Shown here piece after piece: positions 9,102 through 17,066 of a DNA stretch of 64,000 nt. The DNA is taken from positions 508,178-572,177 of the forward strand of contig NZ_JAGIBH010000001.1 in assembly GCF_017744445.1 (NCBI RefSeq), written 5' to 3'. The notes beneath the pieces were generated by a model. The model was not told the DNA's origin. It saw nothing but the letters and a program-made list of their open reading frames with translations, and did no database searches. The stretch is from Caulobacter sp. (GTDB taxonomy: Bacteria; Pseudomonadota; Alphaproteobacteria; Caulobacterales; Caulobacteraceae). Position numbers and translations under genes: made by a program. Positions within the stretch are counted from its first letter, which is position 1; every line of letters begins with the position of its first letter.

Positions 9102-11210
9102 ATGGCCGACGCCGCCGCCCCGACAGCCGCGAGATCCGTCCCCAGCGCCAAGTCGCTGGTCGATGGGATCCTGCGCGGCGAAATGGGCCTGGCGGTCGGC
9201 GTCGTGGGCATCATCGTCCTGCTGATCCTGCCGGTTCCGGCCATCCTGCTGGACCTGCTGCTCTCGGTGTCGCTGACCGGATCGGTTCTGATCCTGATGA
9301 CGGCGATCCTGATCAAGCGGCCGCTGGAATTCACCTCGTTCCCGACCGTCCTGCTGGTTTCGACCCTGTACCGGCTGGCCCTGAACGTCGCCTCGACCCG
9401 CCTGATCCTGAGCCACGGCCAGGAAGGCAGCGGCGGGGCCGGCGCGGTCATCGAGGCCTTCGGTCACCTGATGATGCAGGGCAACTTCGTCATCGGCGTC
9501 ATCATCTTCATCATCCTGGTGGTGGTGAACTTCATGGTCGTCACCAAGGGTTCGGGCCGGATCGCCGAAGTGGCCGCCCGCTTCACCCTGGACGCCATGC
9601 CCGGCAAGCAGATGGCCATCGACGCCGACCTGTCGACGGGCCTGATCGACCAGGACCAGGCCAAGCTGCGCCGCAAGGAGCTGGAGCAGGAATCGACGTT
9701 CTTCGGCGCCATGGACGGCGCCAGCAAGTTCGTGAAGGGCGACGCGATCGCCGGCCTGATCATCACCGGCATCAACATCGTCGGCGGCATCATCATCGGT
9801 GTCGTGCAGCACAAGATCCCGATCGGCGAAGCCGCGTCGTCCTACACGATCATGACGATCGGTGACGGCCTGGTCAGCCAGATCCCGGCCCTGATCATCT
9901 CGATCGCCGCCGGTATGGTCGTGTCGAAGGCCGGCGTCGAAGGCTCGGCCGACAAGGCCCTGACCACCCAGCTGGCCATGAACCCGGTCGCCCTGGGCAT
10001 GGTCTCGGCCTCGTCGGGCGTCATCGCCCTGATCCCGGGCATGCCGATCATCCCGTTCGCGGCCCTGTCGCTGGGCGCCGGGGCCCTGGCCTACAAGCGC
10101 ATCCAGGACGCCAAGAAACCCAAGCCGATCGATCCGGCCCTGCTGGAACAGGCCTCCGCGCCCGCCGAGGCCGAGGAAGAGCCAATCAGCGCCTCGCTGG
10201 CCATCGACGACGTCAAGATCGAGCTGGGCTACGGCCTGCTGACCCTGATCAACGACCTGGACGGCCGCAAGCTGACCGACCAGATCCGCGCCCTGCGCAA
10301 GACCCTGGCCGGCGAGTTCGGCTTCGTCATGCCGCCGGTGCGGATCCTGGACAACATGCGCCTGGCCAACCAGGGCTACGCCATCCGCATCAAGGAAATG
10401 GAAGCCGGCGCCGGCGAAGTGCGCCTGGGCTCTCTGATGGCCATGGACCCGCGCGGCGGCCAGGTCGAGCTGCCCGGCGAGCACGTCCGCGAGCCCGCCT
10501 TCGGCCTGCCGGCCACCTGGATCGCCGACGACCTGCGCGAGGAAGCCACCTTCCGCGGCTACACGGTCGTCGACCCGGCCACCGTGCTGACGACGCACCT
10601 GACCGAGATCCTCAAGGAGAACATGGCCGACCTGCTGTCCTATGCCGAGGTGCAGAAGCTCCTGAAGGAGATGCCCGAGGCGCAGCGCAAGCTGGTCGAC
10701 GACCTGATCCCCTCGACCGCCACGGCCACCACGGTGCAGCGCGTGCTACAGTCGCTGCTGAAGGAGCGGGTCTCGATCCGCGACCTGCCGCAGATCCTGG
10801 AAGGCATCGGCGAGGCCGCCCCGCACACCGCCTCGGTCACCCAGCTGGTCGAGCAGGTCCGCGCCCGTCTGGCCCGCCAGCTGTGCTGGGCCAACCGCGG
10901 CGACGACGGCGCGCTGCCGATCATCACCCTGTCGGCCGACTGGGAGCAGGCCTTCGCCGAAGCCCTGATCGGCCCCGGCGACGACAAGCAGCTGGCTCTG
11001 CCGCCCTCGCGCCTGCAGGACTTCATCCGCGGGGTTCGCGACAGCTTCGAACGCGCCGCCCTGGCCGGCGAAGCCCCGGTCCTGCTGACCAGCCCCGGCG
11101 TCCGCCCCTATGTCCGCTCGATCATCGAGCGCTTCCGCGGCCAGACCGTGGTCATGAGCCAGAACGAAATCCACCCGCGCGCCCGCCTGCGCACGGTGGG
11201 GATGGTCTAA
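9102..11210 (+). CDS. flhA: Flagellar export gate protein FlhA
   Basis: 702 residues, the usual FlhA length. About eight hydrophobic segments occupy residues 30-330, including the FHIPEP-family stretch LYRLALNVASTRLIL. A soluble cytoplasmic half follows from about residue 350, ending in the conserved VVMSQNEIHP region. FlhA forms the nonameric gate of the flagellar type III secretion apparatus and binds export chaperones. C. crescentus flhA (formerly flbF) is an early, CtrA-controlled gene. The 136-bp gap after flbD contains a CTAA-N6-TTAA motif around 9017-9030 that could be a partial CtrA site. Confidence 0.96.
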   Translation: MADAAAPTAARSVPSAKSLVDGILRGEMGLAVGVVGIIVLLILPVPAILLDLLLSVSLTGSVLILMTAILIKRPLEFTSFPTVLLVSTLYRLALNVASTRLILSHGQEGSGGAGAVIEAFGHLMMQGNFVIGVIIFIILVVVNFMVVTKGSGRIAEVAARFTLDAMPGKQMAIDADLSTGLIDQDQAKLRRKELEQESTFFGAMDGASKFVKGDAIAGLIITGINIVGGIIIGVVQHKIPIGEAASSYTIMTIGDGLVSQIPALIISIAAGMVVSKAGVEGSADKALTTQLAMNPVALGMVSASSGVIALIPGMPIIPFAALSLGAGALAYKRIQDAKKPKPIDPALLEQASAPAEAEEEPISASLAIDDVKIELGYGLLTLINDLDGRKLTDQIRALRKTLAGEFGFVMPPVRILDNMRLANQGYAIRIKEMEAGAGEVRLGSLMAMDPRGGQVELPGEHVREPAFGLPATWIADDLREEATFRGYTVVDPATVLTTHLTEILKENMADLLSYAEVQKLLKEMPEAQRKLVDDLIPSTATATTVQRVLQSLLKERVSIRDLPQILEGIGEAAPHTASVTQLVEQVRARLARQLCWANRGDDGALPIITLSADWEQAFAEALIGPGDDKQLALPPSRLQDFIRGVRDSFERAALAGEAPVLLTSPGVRPYVRSIIERFRGQTVVMSQNEIHPRARLRTVGMV

Positions 11211-11288
11211 AACTCAGCGGCTGTCGTAAAACCGTCATCGAGATGTCGCATTAGGGGCGGGCAGGTTGCTCTTTCCCATGGTGCTGTT

Positions 11289-12677
11289 TTGCATCCCAAG
11301 TTTACGCCCCTCGTCGCGCTTAGCGCGGCGGGCGCCTGCCTGCTGTCGTCGCCTGTTTTCGCGCAAGATACGCTGAGCCCCGAAGAGATCGCCGCCCTGC
11401 GCGCCGAGATCGCGGGGCTGAAGGCGCAGGTGCAGCGTATGGAGAGCCGCCTGGACGCGGCCAGCGGGATCCAGCGCACCGCGCCGGCTGCTCCTGTGGC
11501 CATCGCCGCCCCCGCCAAGCCCGCCAGCGCCGAGATCACCTGGAAGGGCTCGCCAGTGATCTCCGCCAGCGGCGGGCGCAGCTTCAAGGCCAAGGGGCGG
11601 ATCCAGGCCGACGTCGGCTATGTCGACGCGCCCAAGGCCTTGGCCGATCGCGGCCTGGGCTACGCCGCCGAGATGCGCCGCATTCGCCTGGGCGGGGAGG
11701 GCGGATTGGGCGCCGGCATCGGCTACAAGCTGGAGCTGGAGCTTTCTGACAACACGGTGGACCTGGTCGACACCTTCGTGACCTACAAGGCCGGGCCGTG
11801 GTTGCTGGCGCTGGGCAACCAGAACCAGTTCCAGTCGCTGGACGAGCTGACCGGCGACACCTCGGGCTCGCTGATGGAGCGGGCGGCCTTCACCGACGCC
11901 TTCAATTTCGAGCGCCGACTGGGCTTGTCGGCCCAGTACGAGAAGGGCCCCTGGCTAGTCCAGGCGGGGCTGTTCGCCGACGACATCACCGCCCTGGCCA
12001 ATGCCAGCGACGGCCCGGCCGGCGGCGATGAGAACAACAGCTATGGCCTGGACGGGCGGGTGGTCTATGCGCCCAAGATCGGCAAGACCCAGTGGCACTT
12101 CGGCGGCTCGGCCCACCAGCGTCAGCTCAAGCGGGTAGGCGACACAGCCACCCGCTATCGCCAGCGGCCTTACGTCCACACCAGCAACAGCCGCCTGATC
12201 GGAACGGCCGCTTTGCCGGTGCGCCAGGAGACCCACTACGGCCTGGAGGCCGGCTTCGTACGCGGCCGCTGGCACGGCGCGGCCGAGACCCACTGGCTGG
12301 ACGCGCAGCTGAAGACCGGCCCGGACGCGCGGTTCTTCGGCGGTTATGCGGAGCTCGGTTTCTTCCTCACCGACGACACCCGTGGCTACAAGAGCGGCAT
12401 CTTCGAGCGCGCCAAGCCGAAGAACCCCCTGGGCGGAGGCGGCCTGGGCACGCTGCAGGTCAATGTCCGCTACGACTATCTGGACCTGAACGATCGCAGC
12501 ATCGTCGGCGGAACTCAGGACGCTTGGCTGGCGGCGCTGATCTGGCAGCCGGTCGAGTTCCTGCGCTTCAACCTCAACGCCGGGGTCCTGGCCTATACGG
12601 ACGCTACGCCACTGCCCAACGGCGACCGCGACTACAAGGCGCGAGTGGCGGGAGCGCGGATGGAGCTGGATTTCTGA
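11289..12677 (+). CDS. Outer-membrane porin, phosphate-selective O/P type
   Basis: 462 residues from a TTG start; no in-frame ATG or GTG exists close upstream, and this start gives a clean signal peptide ending at VFAQ (about residue 25). A short coiled coil follows (IAALRAEIAGLKAQVQRME), then a long beta-rich region with alternating hydrophobic strands ending in aromatic F, typical of Porin_O_P proteins (FKAKGRIQADVGYVD, LRFNLNAGVLAYTD). It should form an outer-membrane channel for anionic solutes such as phosphate or polyphosphate. It lies downstream of flhA but is unlikely to be flagellar. Substrate specificity cannot be read from sequence. Confidence 0.8.
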   Translation: MHPKFTPLVALSAAGACLLSSPVFAQDTLSPEEIAALRAEIAGLKAQVQRMESRLDAASGIQRTAPAAPVAIAAPAKPASAEITWKGSPVISASGGRSFKAKGRIQADVGYVDAPKALADRGLGYAAEMRRIRLGGEGGLGAGIGYKLELELSDNTVDLVDTFVTYKAGPWLLALGNQNQFQSLDELTGDTSGSLMERAAFTDAFNFERRLGLSAQYEKGPWLVQAGLFADDITALANASDGPAGGDENNSYGLDGRVVYAPKIGKTQWHFGGSAHQRQLKRVGDTATRYRQRPYVHTSNSRLIGTAALPVRQETHYGLEAGFVRGRWHGAAETHWLDAQLKTGPDARFFGGYAELGFFLTDDTRGYKSGIFERAKPKNPLGGGGLGTLQVNVRYDYLDLNDRSIVGGTQDAWLAALIWQPVEFLRFNLNAGVLAYTDATPLPNGDRDYKARVAGARMELDF

Positions 12678-12680
12678 TGT

Positions 12681-12806
12681 CTCCTTCTCCCCTTGCGGGA
12701 GAAGGTGGCGGCGAAGCCGACGGATGAGGGGTTGCACGGTCGCGCCGCGTGACCCCTCACCCGACCCGCTTCGCGGGCCACCCTCTCCCGCAAGGGGAGA
12801 GGGGGA
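12681..12806. repeat. Intergenic palindromic repeat, family A (variant copy)
   Basis: It begins with a hairpin (CTTCTCCCcttgcGGGAGAAG) and ends with CTCTCCCGCAAGGGGAGAG, with a GC-rich centre between a GATGAGGGG segment and its partner CCCCTCACC. It fills the gap between two convergent genes, the porin and the MpaB-like oxygenase. The plan is the same as the copies at 16944, 23940 and 42226, but sequence divergence is considerable. Confidence 0.7.
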
Positions 12807-14117
12807 TCAGGCCGCTACAGGCTTCCCGGTCGGCCGATACTTCTCCGCGTCCGACGCAAACTCCGCATGCCCATACCGCGCCAGCTGCTTCTTCAGCTTG
12901 GCCACCAGATGCGCGTCGGCCAGGTCCGCCACGCCGGGGACATTCCGCGCCAGGCGATAGGCCATCAGCTGGCTGGTCACTAGCAGGGCCACCAAGCCGA
13001 ACATCGCAAAGTCGCGCGGGCCGATCTCGACGCCCATGCGGCGGGCGGCGGCGACGTCGCCGTTCATGAAGTTGCGCAGGAAGAACACCTTGGAGAACCG
13101 CCGCTCGACCTTGTCGAACAGCCTGTTCTCCGGCCGCTCGTCGGGCGGCAGGTAGGCGTTCAGCGTGGCGCGGACCAGCTCGCCGCAGGTGGCGTCGTCG
13201 AAGCCGGCGCGCAGGGTGCCGCTGCGGGCGTTCATGGTGTCGACCACGCCCTGTGGGGTGTCGGCCAGCAGGTCCTCGGGCAGGCCCAGCAGGAAGCAGC
13301 GGTAGCGGGCCAGCTCGACCCGGGCCCGCTCGTCGGCGGTGAAGGTCTTCCGGCCCTGGCCGACGATCTTGTAGCTCATCAGGAAGATCGGGATCAGGCC
13401 GGCGGGCATCTGGTCGACCTGCGGGATCGGGATCCCATAGACGCCGACATCCCAGCGGTCCGAGCGCTTCAGGGCGTTGAACCGCACCATCGAGTGCATC
13501 AGCCGCACCATGGCCGCCGCGCGGAAGCCGGCCCCGTGGCGCTCCAGCGAGCCCGGCAGCAGGGTGGTGGTGAAGAAGGTCGCCGTCTCGTTGACCCGGC
13601 GGGCGGCCGTGTCGTTCGACAGGGTCCCGGTCAGGGCCATCGGCAGGGCGGCGTACTTGTTCATGAAGGTGGCGATGAATGCGCCCCGGATCGCGAAGGG
13701 GCCCAGATTGGCGGCGGCGTTGCGGTCCAGGCGCTGGCCTTCGCGGACCAGGTCCATGTCCAGCCAGTCGGGCGCGGCTTCCATGTCGGCGATGAAGGCG
13801 GCCAGTTCCGGCGGGGCGTCGGGAACGGCGTCGATCCCCTCGTCGCAGGCCTTGGTCAGCATCTGGATCAGCGGCCGGAAGCCGTACTGCGGCATCAGCG
13901 CCGCATAGGCGTCGGCCACCACGTCGCCCAGCATGGTGTAGGCCTTGATCAGCGCGACCTTGTCGGGATCCAGATTGCGCAGGCGCGGGGCCACGCTGGC
14001 CTTCGGGTCATCGGTGAAGCGCTCGGGCGTGCTGTCGAAATCGACGTCGCCATACAGCGCCGGCAGAAGCGTCTTCTGCGAGGCGACCTTGGCCCGGACC
14101 TTTTCCAGCGCGGTCAT
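12807..14117 (-). CDS. MpaB-family oxygenase (DUF2236)
   Basis: 436 residues. The central region (about 120-330) matches the DUF2236 / MpaB' / rubber-oxygenase catalytic fold: FAIRGAFIATFMNKYAALPM, an RVNETATFF segment and VRLMHSMVRF, where His and Arg residues are expected to contact heme. No signal peptide is visible, so it is probably cytoplasmic. Members cleave or oxidise polyisoprenoid or other lipids, but substrates are known for only a few. It is divergent from a TetR regulator at 14220, and a 19-bp palindrome lies in the shared promoter region, suggesting local repression released by a small ligand. Confidence 0.8.
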   Translation of the reverse strand: MTALEKVRAKVASQKTLLPALYGDVDFDSTPERFTDDPKASVAPRLRNLDPDKVALIKAYTMLGDVVADAYAALMPQYGFRPLIQMLTKACDEGIDAVPDAPPELAAFIADMEAAPDWLDMDLVREGQRLDRNAAANLGPFAIRGAFIATFMNKYAALPMALTGTLSNDTAARRVNETATFFTTTLLPGSLERHGAGFRAAAMVRLMHSMVRFNALKRSDRWDVGVYGIPIPQVDQMPAGLIPIFLMSYKIVGQGRKTFTADERARVELARYRCFLLGLPEDLLADTPQGVVDTMNARSGTLRAGFDDATCGELVRATLNAYLPPDERPENRLFDKVERRFSKVFFLRNFMNGDVAAARRMGVEIGPRDFAMFGLVALLVTSQLMAYRLARNVPGVADLADAHLVAKLKKQLARYGHAEFASDAEKYRPTGKPVAA

Positions 14118-14133
14118 ATGAACCTCTCGTAGC

Positions 14134-14152
14134 GGGATACGTGACGGATCCC
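14134..14152. promoter_or_regulatory. Near-perfect 19-bp palindrome, candidate TetR operator
   Basis: GGGATACGTGACGGATCCC: nine positions on each side of a central G, with a single mismatched pair. It lies 17 bp upstream of the oxygenase start and 68 bp upstream of the TetR start, in the divergent promoter region. Size and symmetry match TetR-family operators. Confidence 0.6.
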
Positions 14153-14219
14153 TGTCTCGGGCTCTAGGTTATGCCCTCAAGACCCCCGCGCTACTCGCCT
14201 TGCCCGCATCCCGGAGGCC

Positions 14220-14831
14220 ATGCCGCAAGTGACTGAAAAGACGAGGCGAACGCCGCGCCAATCACGGTCCGAGGCGACGGTCGAGGCGATTCTCGAGGCG
14301 GCCTTTCAACTTTTGGAGGCCGACGGGATCGAAGCCCTGACCACCAACCACATCGCCGAGCGGGCGGGGGTCAGCGTCGGCACGCTGTACCAGTACTTCG
14401 GCGGCAAGCAGGCGATCCTGGCGGGCCTGGCCCACAAGCGCGCCGAGGCCGCCCGCGACCGCATCGCCGAGATCGTCATCGCGGGTCCGGAGTTGGGCGC
14501 GGTGCGCCTGATCGTCCGCACTCTGGCGACCGCTTTCGAAGGCTCGCCCGCCACCCGCCGCGCGCTGCTGGACGCCCTGACGGCCGAGGGCGGCGACGAC
14601 GTGGTCATGCGCAACCACGTCACCTTCTTCGACATGATCGCGGGCAAGGCTGCGCTGGGTTTCGACCTCTCGCCCGAGGCCGGCTTCGTGCTGACCCACG
14701 CCGTCGTCGGCCTGCTGCGGGCGGCCACGATCGAGAGCGAGCTGGCCCTGAACCCGCAGGCTTTGGAGGACGAGCTGGTGCGGCTGATGGAGGCCTATAT
14801 TTCGGCGCTTCTGGTCGCGCGGAGCGCGTAG
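14220..14831 (+). CDS. TetR/AcrR-family transcriptional regulator
   Basis: 203 residues. The N-terminal helix-turn-helix spans about residues 12-60 (EAILEAAFQLLEADGIEALT, then ERAGVSVGTLYQYFGGKQAI, the recognition helix). The remainder is a helical ligand-binding and dimerisation domain of TetR_C type. It is divergent from the MpaB-like oxygenase with a 102-bp shared gap containing a 19-bp palindrome, so it most likely represses that gene and itself. The ligand is unknown. Confidence 0.9.
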   Translation: MPQVTEKTRRTPRQSRSEATVEAILEAAFQLLEADGIEALTTNHIAERAGVSVGTLYQYFGGKQAILAGLAHKRAEAARDRIAEIVIAGPELGAVRLIVRTLATAFEGSPATRRALLDALTAEGGDDVVMRNHVTFFDMIAGKAALGFDLSPEAGFVLTHAVVGLLRAATIESELALNPQALEDELVRLMEAYISALLVARSA

Positions 14832-14858
14832 CCCTCACCCTCACGTCGACTTTCCGAC

Positions 14859-14883
14859 GGAACCGTCAACGCAAGGTGACGTT
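14859..14883 (+). promoter_or_regulatory. EcfG/SigT-type promoter GGAAC-N16-CGTT
   Basis: GGAAC at 14859-14863 and CGTT at 14880-14883 with a 16-base spacer match the general-stress sigma factor consensus of alphaproteobacteria (SigT in Caulobacter). It lies 39 bp before the start at 14922. Confidence 0.65.
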
Positions 14884-14921
14884 GTTTTGGCCGGGAGGGG
14901 CTCCCGACGGAGAGTACAGAA

Positions 14922-15458
14922 ATGACCAACAAGCTCGCCCTGCTCGCCGCCGCCGCGTCCCTGACGTTCGCTGGCGCCGCTTTCGCCCAGAGCACGACCA
15001 CCACCAGCCAGACCACGACCGCCCCGGCCCCGACGGCCCCGGCGACGGCTCCGGCTCAAACCACCATGCCCGACCCGGCCGCGCCGACCTCGCCGACCAC
15101 GGCCGCCCCGACTCAGTCGACGACGACCACCACCACGCCGGCCGGCTCGACCACCACCCAAAGCACGACGACGCCTTCGGCCAATCCGGCTGACGCGGCC
15201 GCCACCCCCAGCTCGGCCACCGTGGCCAGCTTCAAGGTCGGCTCGGCCGTGAAGGACGCCGCCGGCGTCTCGGTCGGCCAGATCACCGGCACGAGCACCG
15301 GCGCCGACGGCTCGACCAACGTCATCGTCACCAACGGCGGCGTGAAGTTCGCCCTGCCGGGCAATAGCCTGAGCGCGGGCGCCGATGGCAGCGTCTCGAC
15401 CACGGCCACCAAGGCCCAGATCGACGCCACCGTCGCGGGCGCCAAGCCCCAGCAATAA
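14922..15458 (+). CDS. Secreted Thr/Pro/Ala-rich protein with small beta-domain, stress-type promoter
   Basis: 178 residues. A clear signal peptide (about 1-23, cleavage after GAAFAQ) is followed by a low-complexity region of Thr, Ser, Pro and Ala to about residue 98. The C-terminal domain (about 100-178) holds FKVGSAVKDAAGVSVGQITG and FALPGNSLSAG and resembles a PRC-barrel-like fold. It should be periplasmic or envelope-associated. A GGAAC-N16-CGTT promoter upstream suggests induction by the general stress response, and a strong hairpin follows the stop. Function is unknown; the disordered region suggests a spacer through or along the envelope. Confidence 0.75.
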   Translation: MTNKLALLAAAASLTFAGAAFAQSTTTTSQTTTAPAPTAPATAPAQTTMPDPAAPTSPTTAAPTQSTTTTTTPAGSTTTQSTTTPSANPADAAATPSSATVASFKVGSAVKDAAGVSVGQITGTSTGADGSTNVIVTNGGVKFALPGNSLSAGADGSVSTTATKAQIDATVAGAKPQQ

Positions 15459-15485
15459 CGGCTCCTGACAGGACCGATACAACCG

Positions 15486-15516
15486 CGAGCCCGCTCGGCA
15501 TTGCCGAGCGGGCTCG
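15486..15516 (+). terminator. Strong hairpin terminator
   Basis: Arms of 15 bases at 15486-15500 and 15502-15516 are exact complements (apical bases form the loop). It lies 28 bp after the stop of the secreted protein. No T-run follows. Confidence 0.65.
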
Positions 15517-15571
15517 TCACTGGTAGCGATGACCCTCAAGAGGGGCGTTAATCGCCGACTTGGGGTTTCGT

Positions 15572-15967
15572 ATGCCTCCGGCTAACAAGACTAAGCGTTC
15601 CGGCTCGCTGATGTGGGACCTGCTCACGTTCGACCGTCTGGTCACCGGGCCGGTGATTCACTTCATCTATTGGGCCGGCCTGGGCGTCGTGGCCCTGTTC
15701 GGCTTCTCGGTCGTCGGCGCCGCCGTGGGCCTGGCGCTGAAGGAGCCGGGCCTGGGCTCGCTGCTGCTGGCCTTCCCGGTGCTGATCGCGGGCCTGCTGG
15801 TCGCCGGCGCCCTGGTGCTGCTGTGGCGCGCCTTCTGCGAATTCTATGTCGCCATCTTCCGGATCAGCGAGGACCTGCGGGCCCTGCGCCAGACCAGCGA
15901 TGCCGACCACGCCGCGCACCGCGCCCGCCAGCAGGCCGCGCAGCAACCGCCGCGCCAGCAGGTCTAG
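15572..15967 (+). CDS. DUF4282 family membrane protein
   Basis: 131 residues from the ATG at 15572, which has GGGG at good spacing; a TTG four codons earlier is less likely. A short basic N-terminus (ANKTKRSGSLMWDLLTFDRL) is followed by two hydrophobic segments (about 30-58 and 68-92) separated by a short loop, then a cytoplasmic helical, Gln/Arg-rich tail. The layout and the LLTFDRLVTG-type N-terminus fit DUF4282. Function is unknown. Its stop is 3 bp from the convergent ohrR stop. Confidence 0.75.
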   Translation: MPPANKTKRSGSLMWDLLTFDRLVTGPVIHFIYWAGLGVVALFGFSVVGAAVGLALKEPGLGSLLLAFPVLIAGLLVAGALVLLWRAFCEFYVAIFRISEDLRALRQTSDADHAAHRARQQAAQQPPRQQV

Positions 15968-15970
15968 GCT

Positions 15971-16417
15971 CTATTTCGCCAGGATCTTGAGGCGCTCGCG
16001 CAGCGCCATCAACTCGTTCATCGGCGTGTCCAGCGCGCAGATCATCTGCTCGGGGACCGCCTCGGCCTGATCGCGCAGCGCGCGGCCCTTGTCGCTGAGG
16101 CCCACGATCACCCGCCGCTCGTCTTCCGGGTCGCGGTGGCGCTCGACGAGGCCACCGGCTTCCAGGCGCTTGAGCAGCGGGGTCAGGGTGCTGGAGTCGA
16201 GGTCCAGGGCGTCGCCCAGGGCCCCGACCGTCTGCGGGCTCTTCTCCCACAGCACCAGCATGGCCAGGTACTGCGGATAGGTCAGGCCTAGCGCGTCCAG
16301 CATGGGTCGATAAAGCCGCGTCATCCGGTTGGCCGCGCCGTAGAGGGCGAAGCACAACTGATTGTCCAGGCGCAGAGACTCTACGGGACGGTCGGACGGC
16401 GTCGGTTTCTTGCTCAT
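15971..16417 (-). CDS. ohrR: Organic-peroxide-sensing MarR-family repressor OhrR
   Basis: 148 residues with a MarR winged helix (about 55-110: LGDALDLDSSTLTPLLKRLE, then the wing RDPEDERRVIVGLS). Cys in NQLCFALYGAANRM (about residue 22) sits where OhrR has its reactive peroxide-sensing Cys. OhrR represses ohr and itself until organic hydroperoxides oxidise this Cys. It follows ohr by 11 bp on the same strand, so the pair is an operon controlled from the ohr promoter, where two identical 12-bp palindromes lie. Confidence 0.92.
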   Translation of the reverse strand: MSKKPTPSDRPVESLRLDNQLCFALYGAANRMTRLYRPMLDALGLTYPQYLAMLVLWEKSPQTVGALGDALDLDSSTLTPLLKRLEAGGLVERHRDPEDERRVIVGLSDKGRALRDQAEAVPEQMICALDTPMNELMALRERLKILAK

Positions 16418-16428
16418 TGGATCAAAGA

Positions 16429-16845
16429 CTAGGCCGCCTTGACGGTAATAGCCACGTCCACGTTACCGCGCGTTGCATTCGAATACGGGCAGACCTGGTG
16501 CGCGGTGGCCACCAGCGCTTCGGCGTCGGCCTGGCTCAGGCCTTGGGTTTCGACTTCCAGGGCGACTTCCAGCTTGAAACCGACTTCCTGGGTGGCGAGG
16601 CCGACCTGGCCGGTCACGGTCGAGCCGGCCAGCGCGATCTTCTGGGTGCGGGCGACGTGGGCCATGGCGCTCTGGAAGCAGGCGGCGTAGCCGGCCGCGA
16701 ACAGCTGCTCCGGATTGGTCCCGGTTTCCTTGCCGCCCAGGGCCTTGGGCATCGACAGCTGAACGTCCAGCAGGCCGTCTTCGCTGCGGGCTTGGCCGTC
16801 ACGGCCGCCGACGACGGTGGCGCGGGTGGTGTAGAGGGTGGTCAT
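16429..16845 (-). CDS. ohr: Organic hydroperoxide resistance protein Ohr
   Basis: 138 residues, the family's normal length. Both catalytic cysteines are present: the peroxidatic Cys in FAAGYAACFQSAM (about residue 59) and the resolving Cys in HQVCPYSNATRGN (about residue 119). Ohr is a lipoyl-dependent thiol peroxidase that reduces organic hydroperoxides in the cytoplasm. The gene leads the ohr-ohrR operon; two ATCGCGCGCGAT palindromes lie 40-92 bp upstream of its start. Confidence 0.95.
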   Translation of the reverse strand: MTTLYTTRATVVGGRDGQARSEDGLLDVQLSMPKALGGKETGTNPEQLFAAGYAACFQSAMAHVARTQKIALAGSTVTGQVGLATQEVGFKLEVALEVETQGLSQADAEALVATAHQVCPYSNATRGNVDVAITVKAA

Positions 16846-16884
16846 CTTGGTAGCTCCCTTGCTTGGTTCGATGCAGAGGACTTA

Positions 16885-16937
16885 ATCGCGCGCGATCAGT
16901 CTTCAAGTGCTGTTCGTGAAAAAAGATCGCGCGCGAT
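16885..16937. promoter_or_regulatory. Twin 12-bp palindromes, candidate OhrR operators
   Basis: The same 12-base palindrome, ATCGCGCGCGAT, occurs at 16885-16896 and 16926-16937, 41 bp apart (about four helical turns, so on the same face of the DNA). Both lie upstream of the ohr start at 16845. OhrR operators in other bacteria are palindromes of similar length at this position. Confidence 0.65.
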
Positions 16938-16943
16938 GTAATC

Positions 16944-17063
16944 GATCCTCCACCGCGATGCGGGGGAGGTGGCCCGCAGGGCCGGAGGGGGCTAGCTGGG
17001 TAGAGGCCGCGCTGGCCCCCTCAGTCGCTCCGCGACAGCTCCCCCGTATCACGGGGGAGCATC
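16944..17063. repeat. Intergenic palindromic repeat, family A
   Basis: Three nested hairpins: CCTCCaCCGCGATGCGGgGGAGG at the left, a central GAGGGGGC paired with GCCCCCTC, and an exact 10-bp stem at the right (GCTCCCCCGTatcACGGGGGAGC). It is very similar to the copy at 23940-24060, including the segment CAGTCGCT-CGCGACAG. It fills the gap between ohr and the J-domain gene. Confidence 0.85.
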
Positions 17064-17066
17064 TTT

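Noticed and set aside
12681..12806. CRISPR-like array because of repeated palindromes in the window.
   Set aside because: Copies are single, far apart and differ in length; there are no regular spacers and no cas genes.
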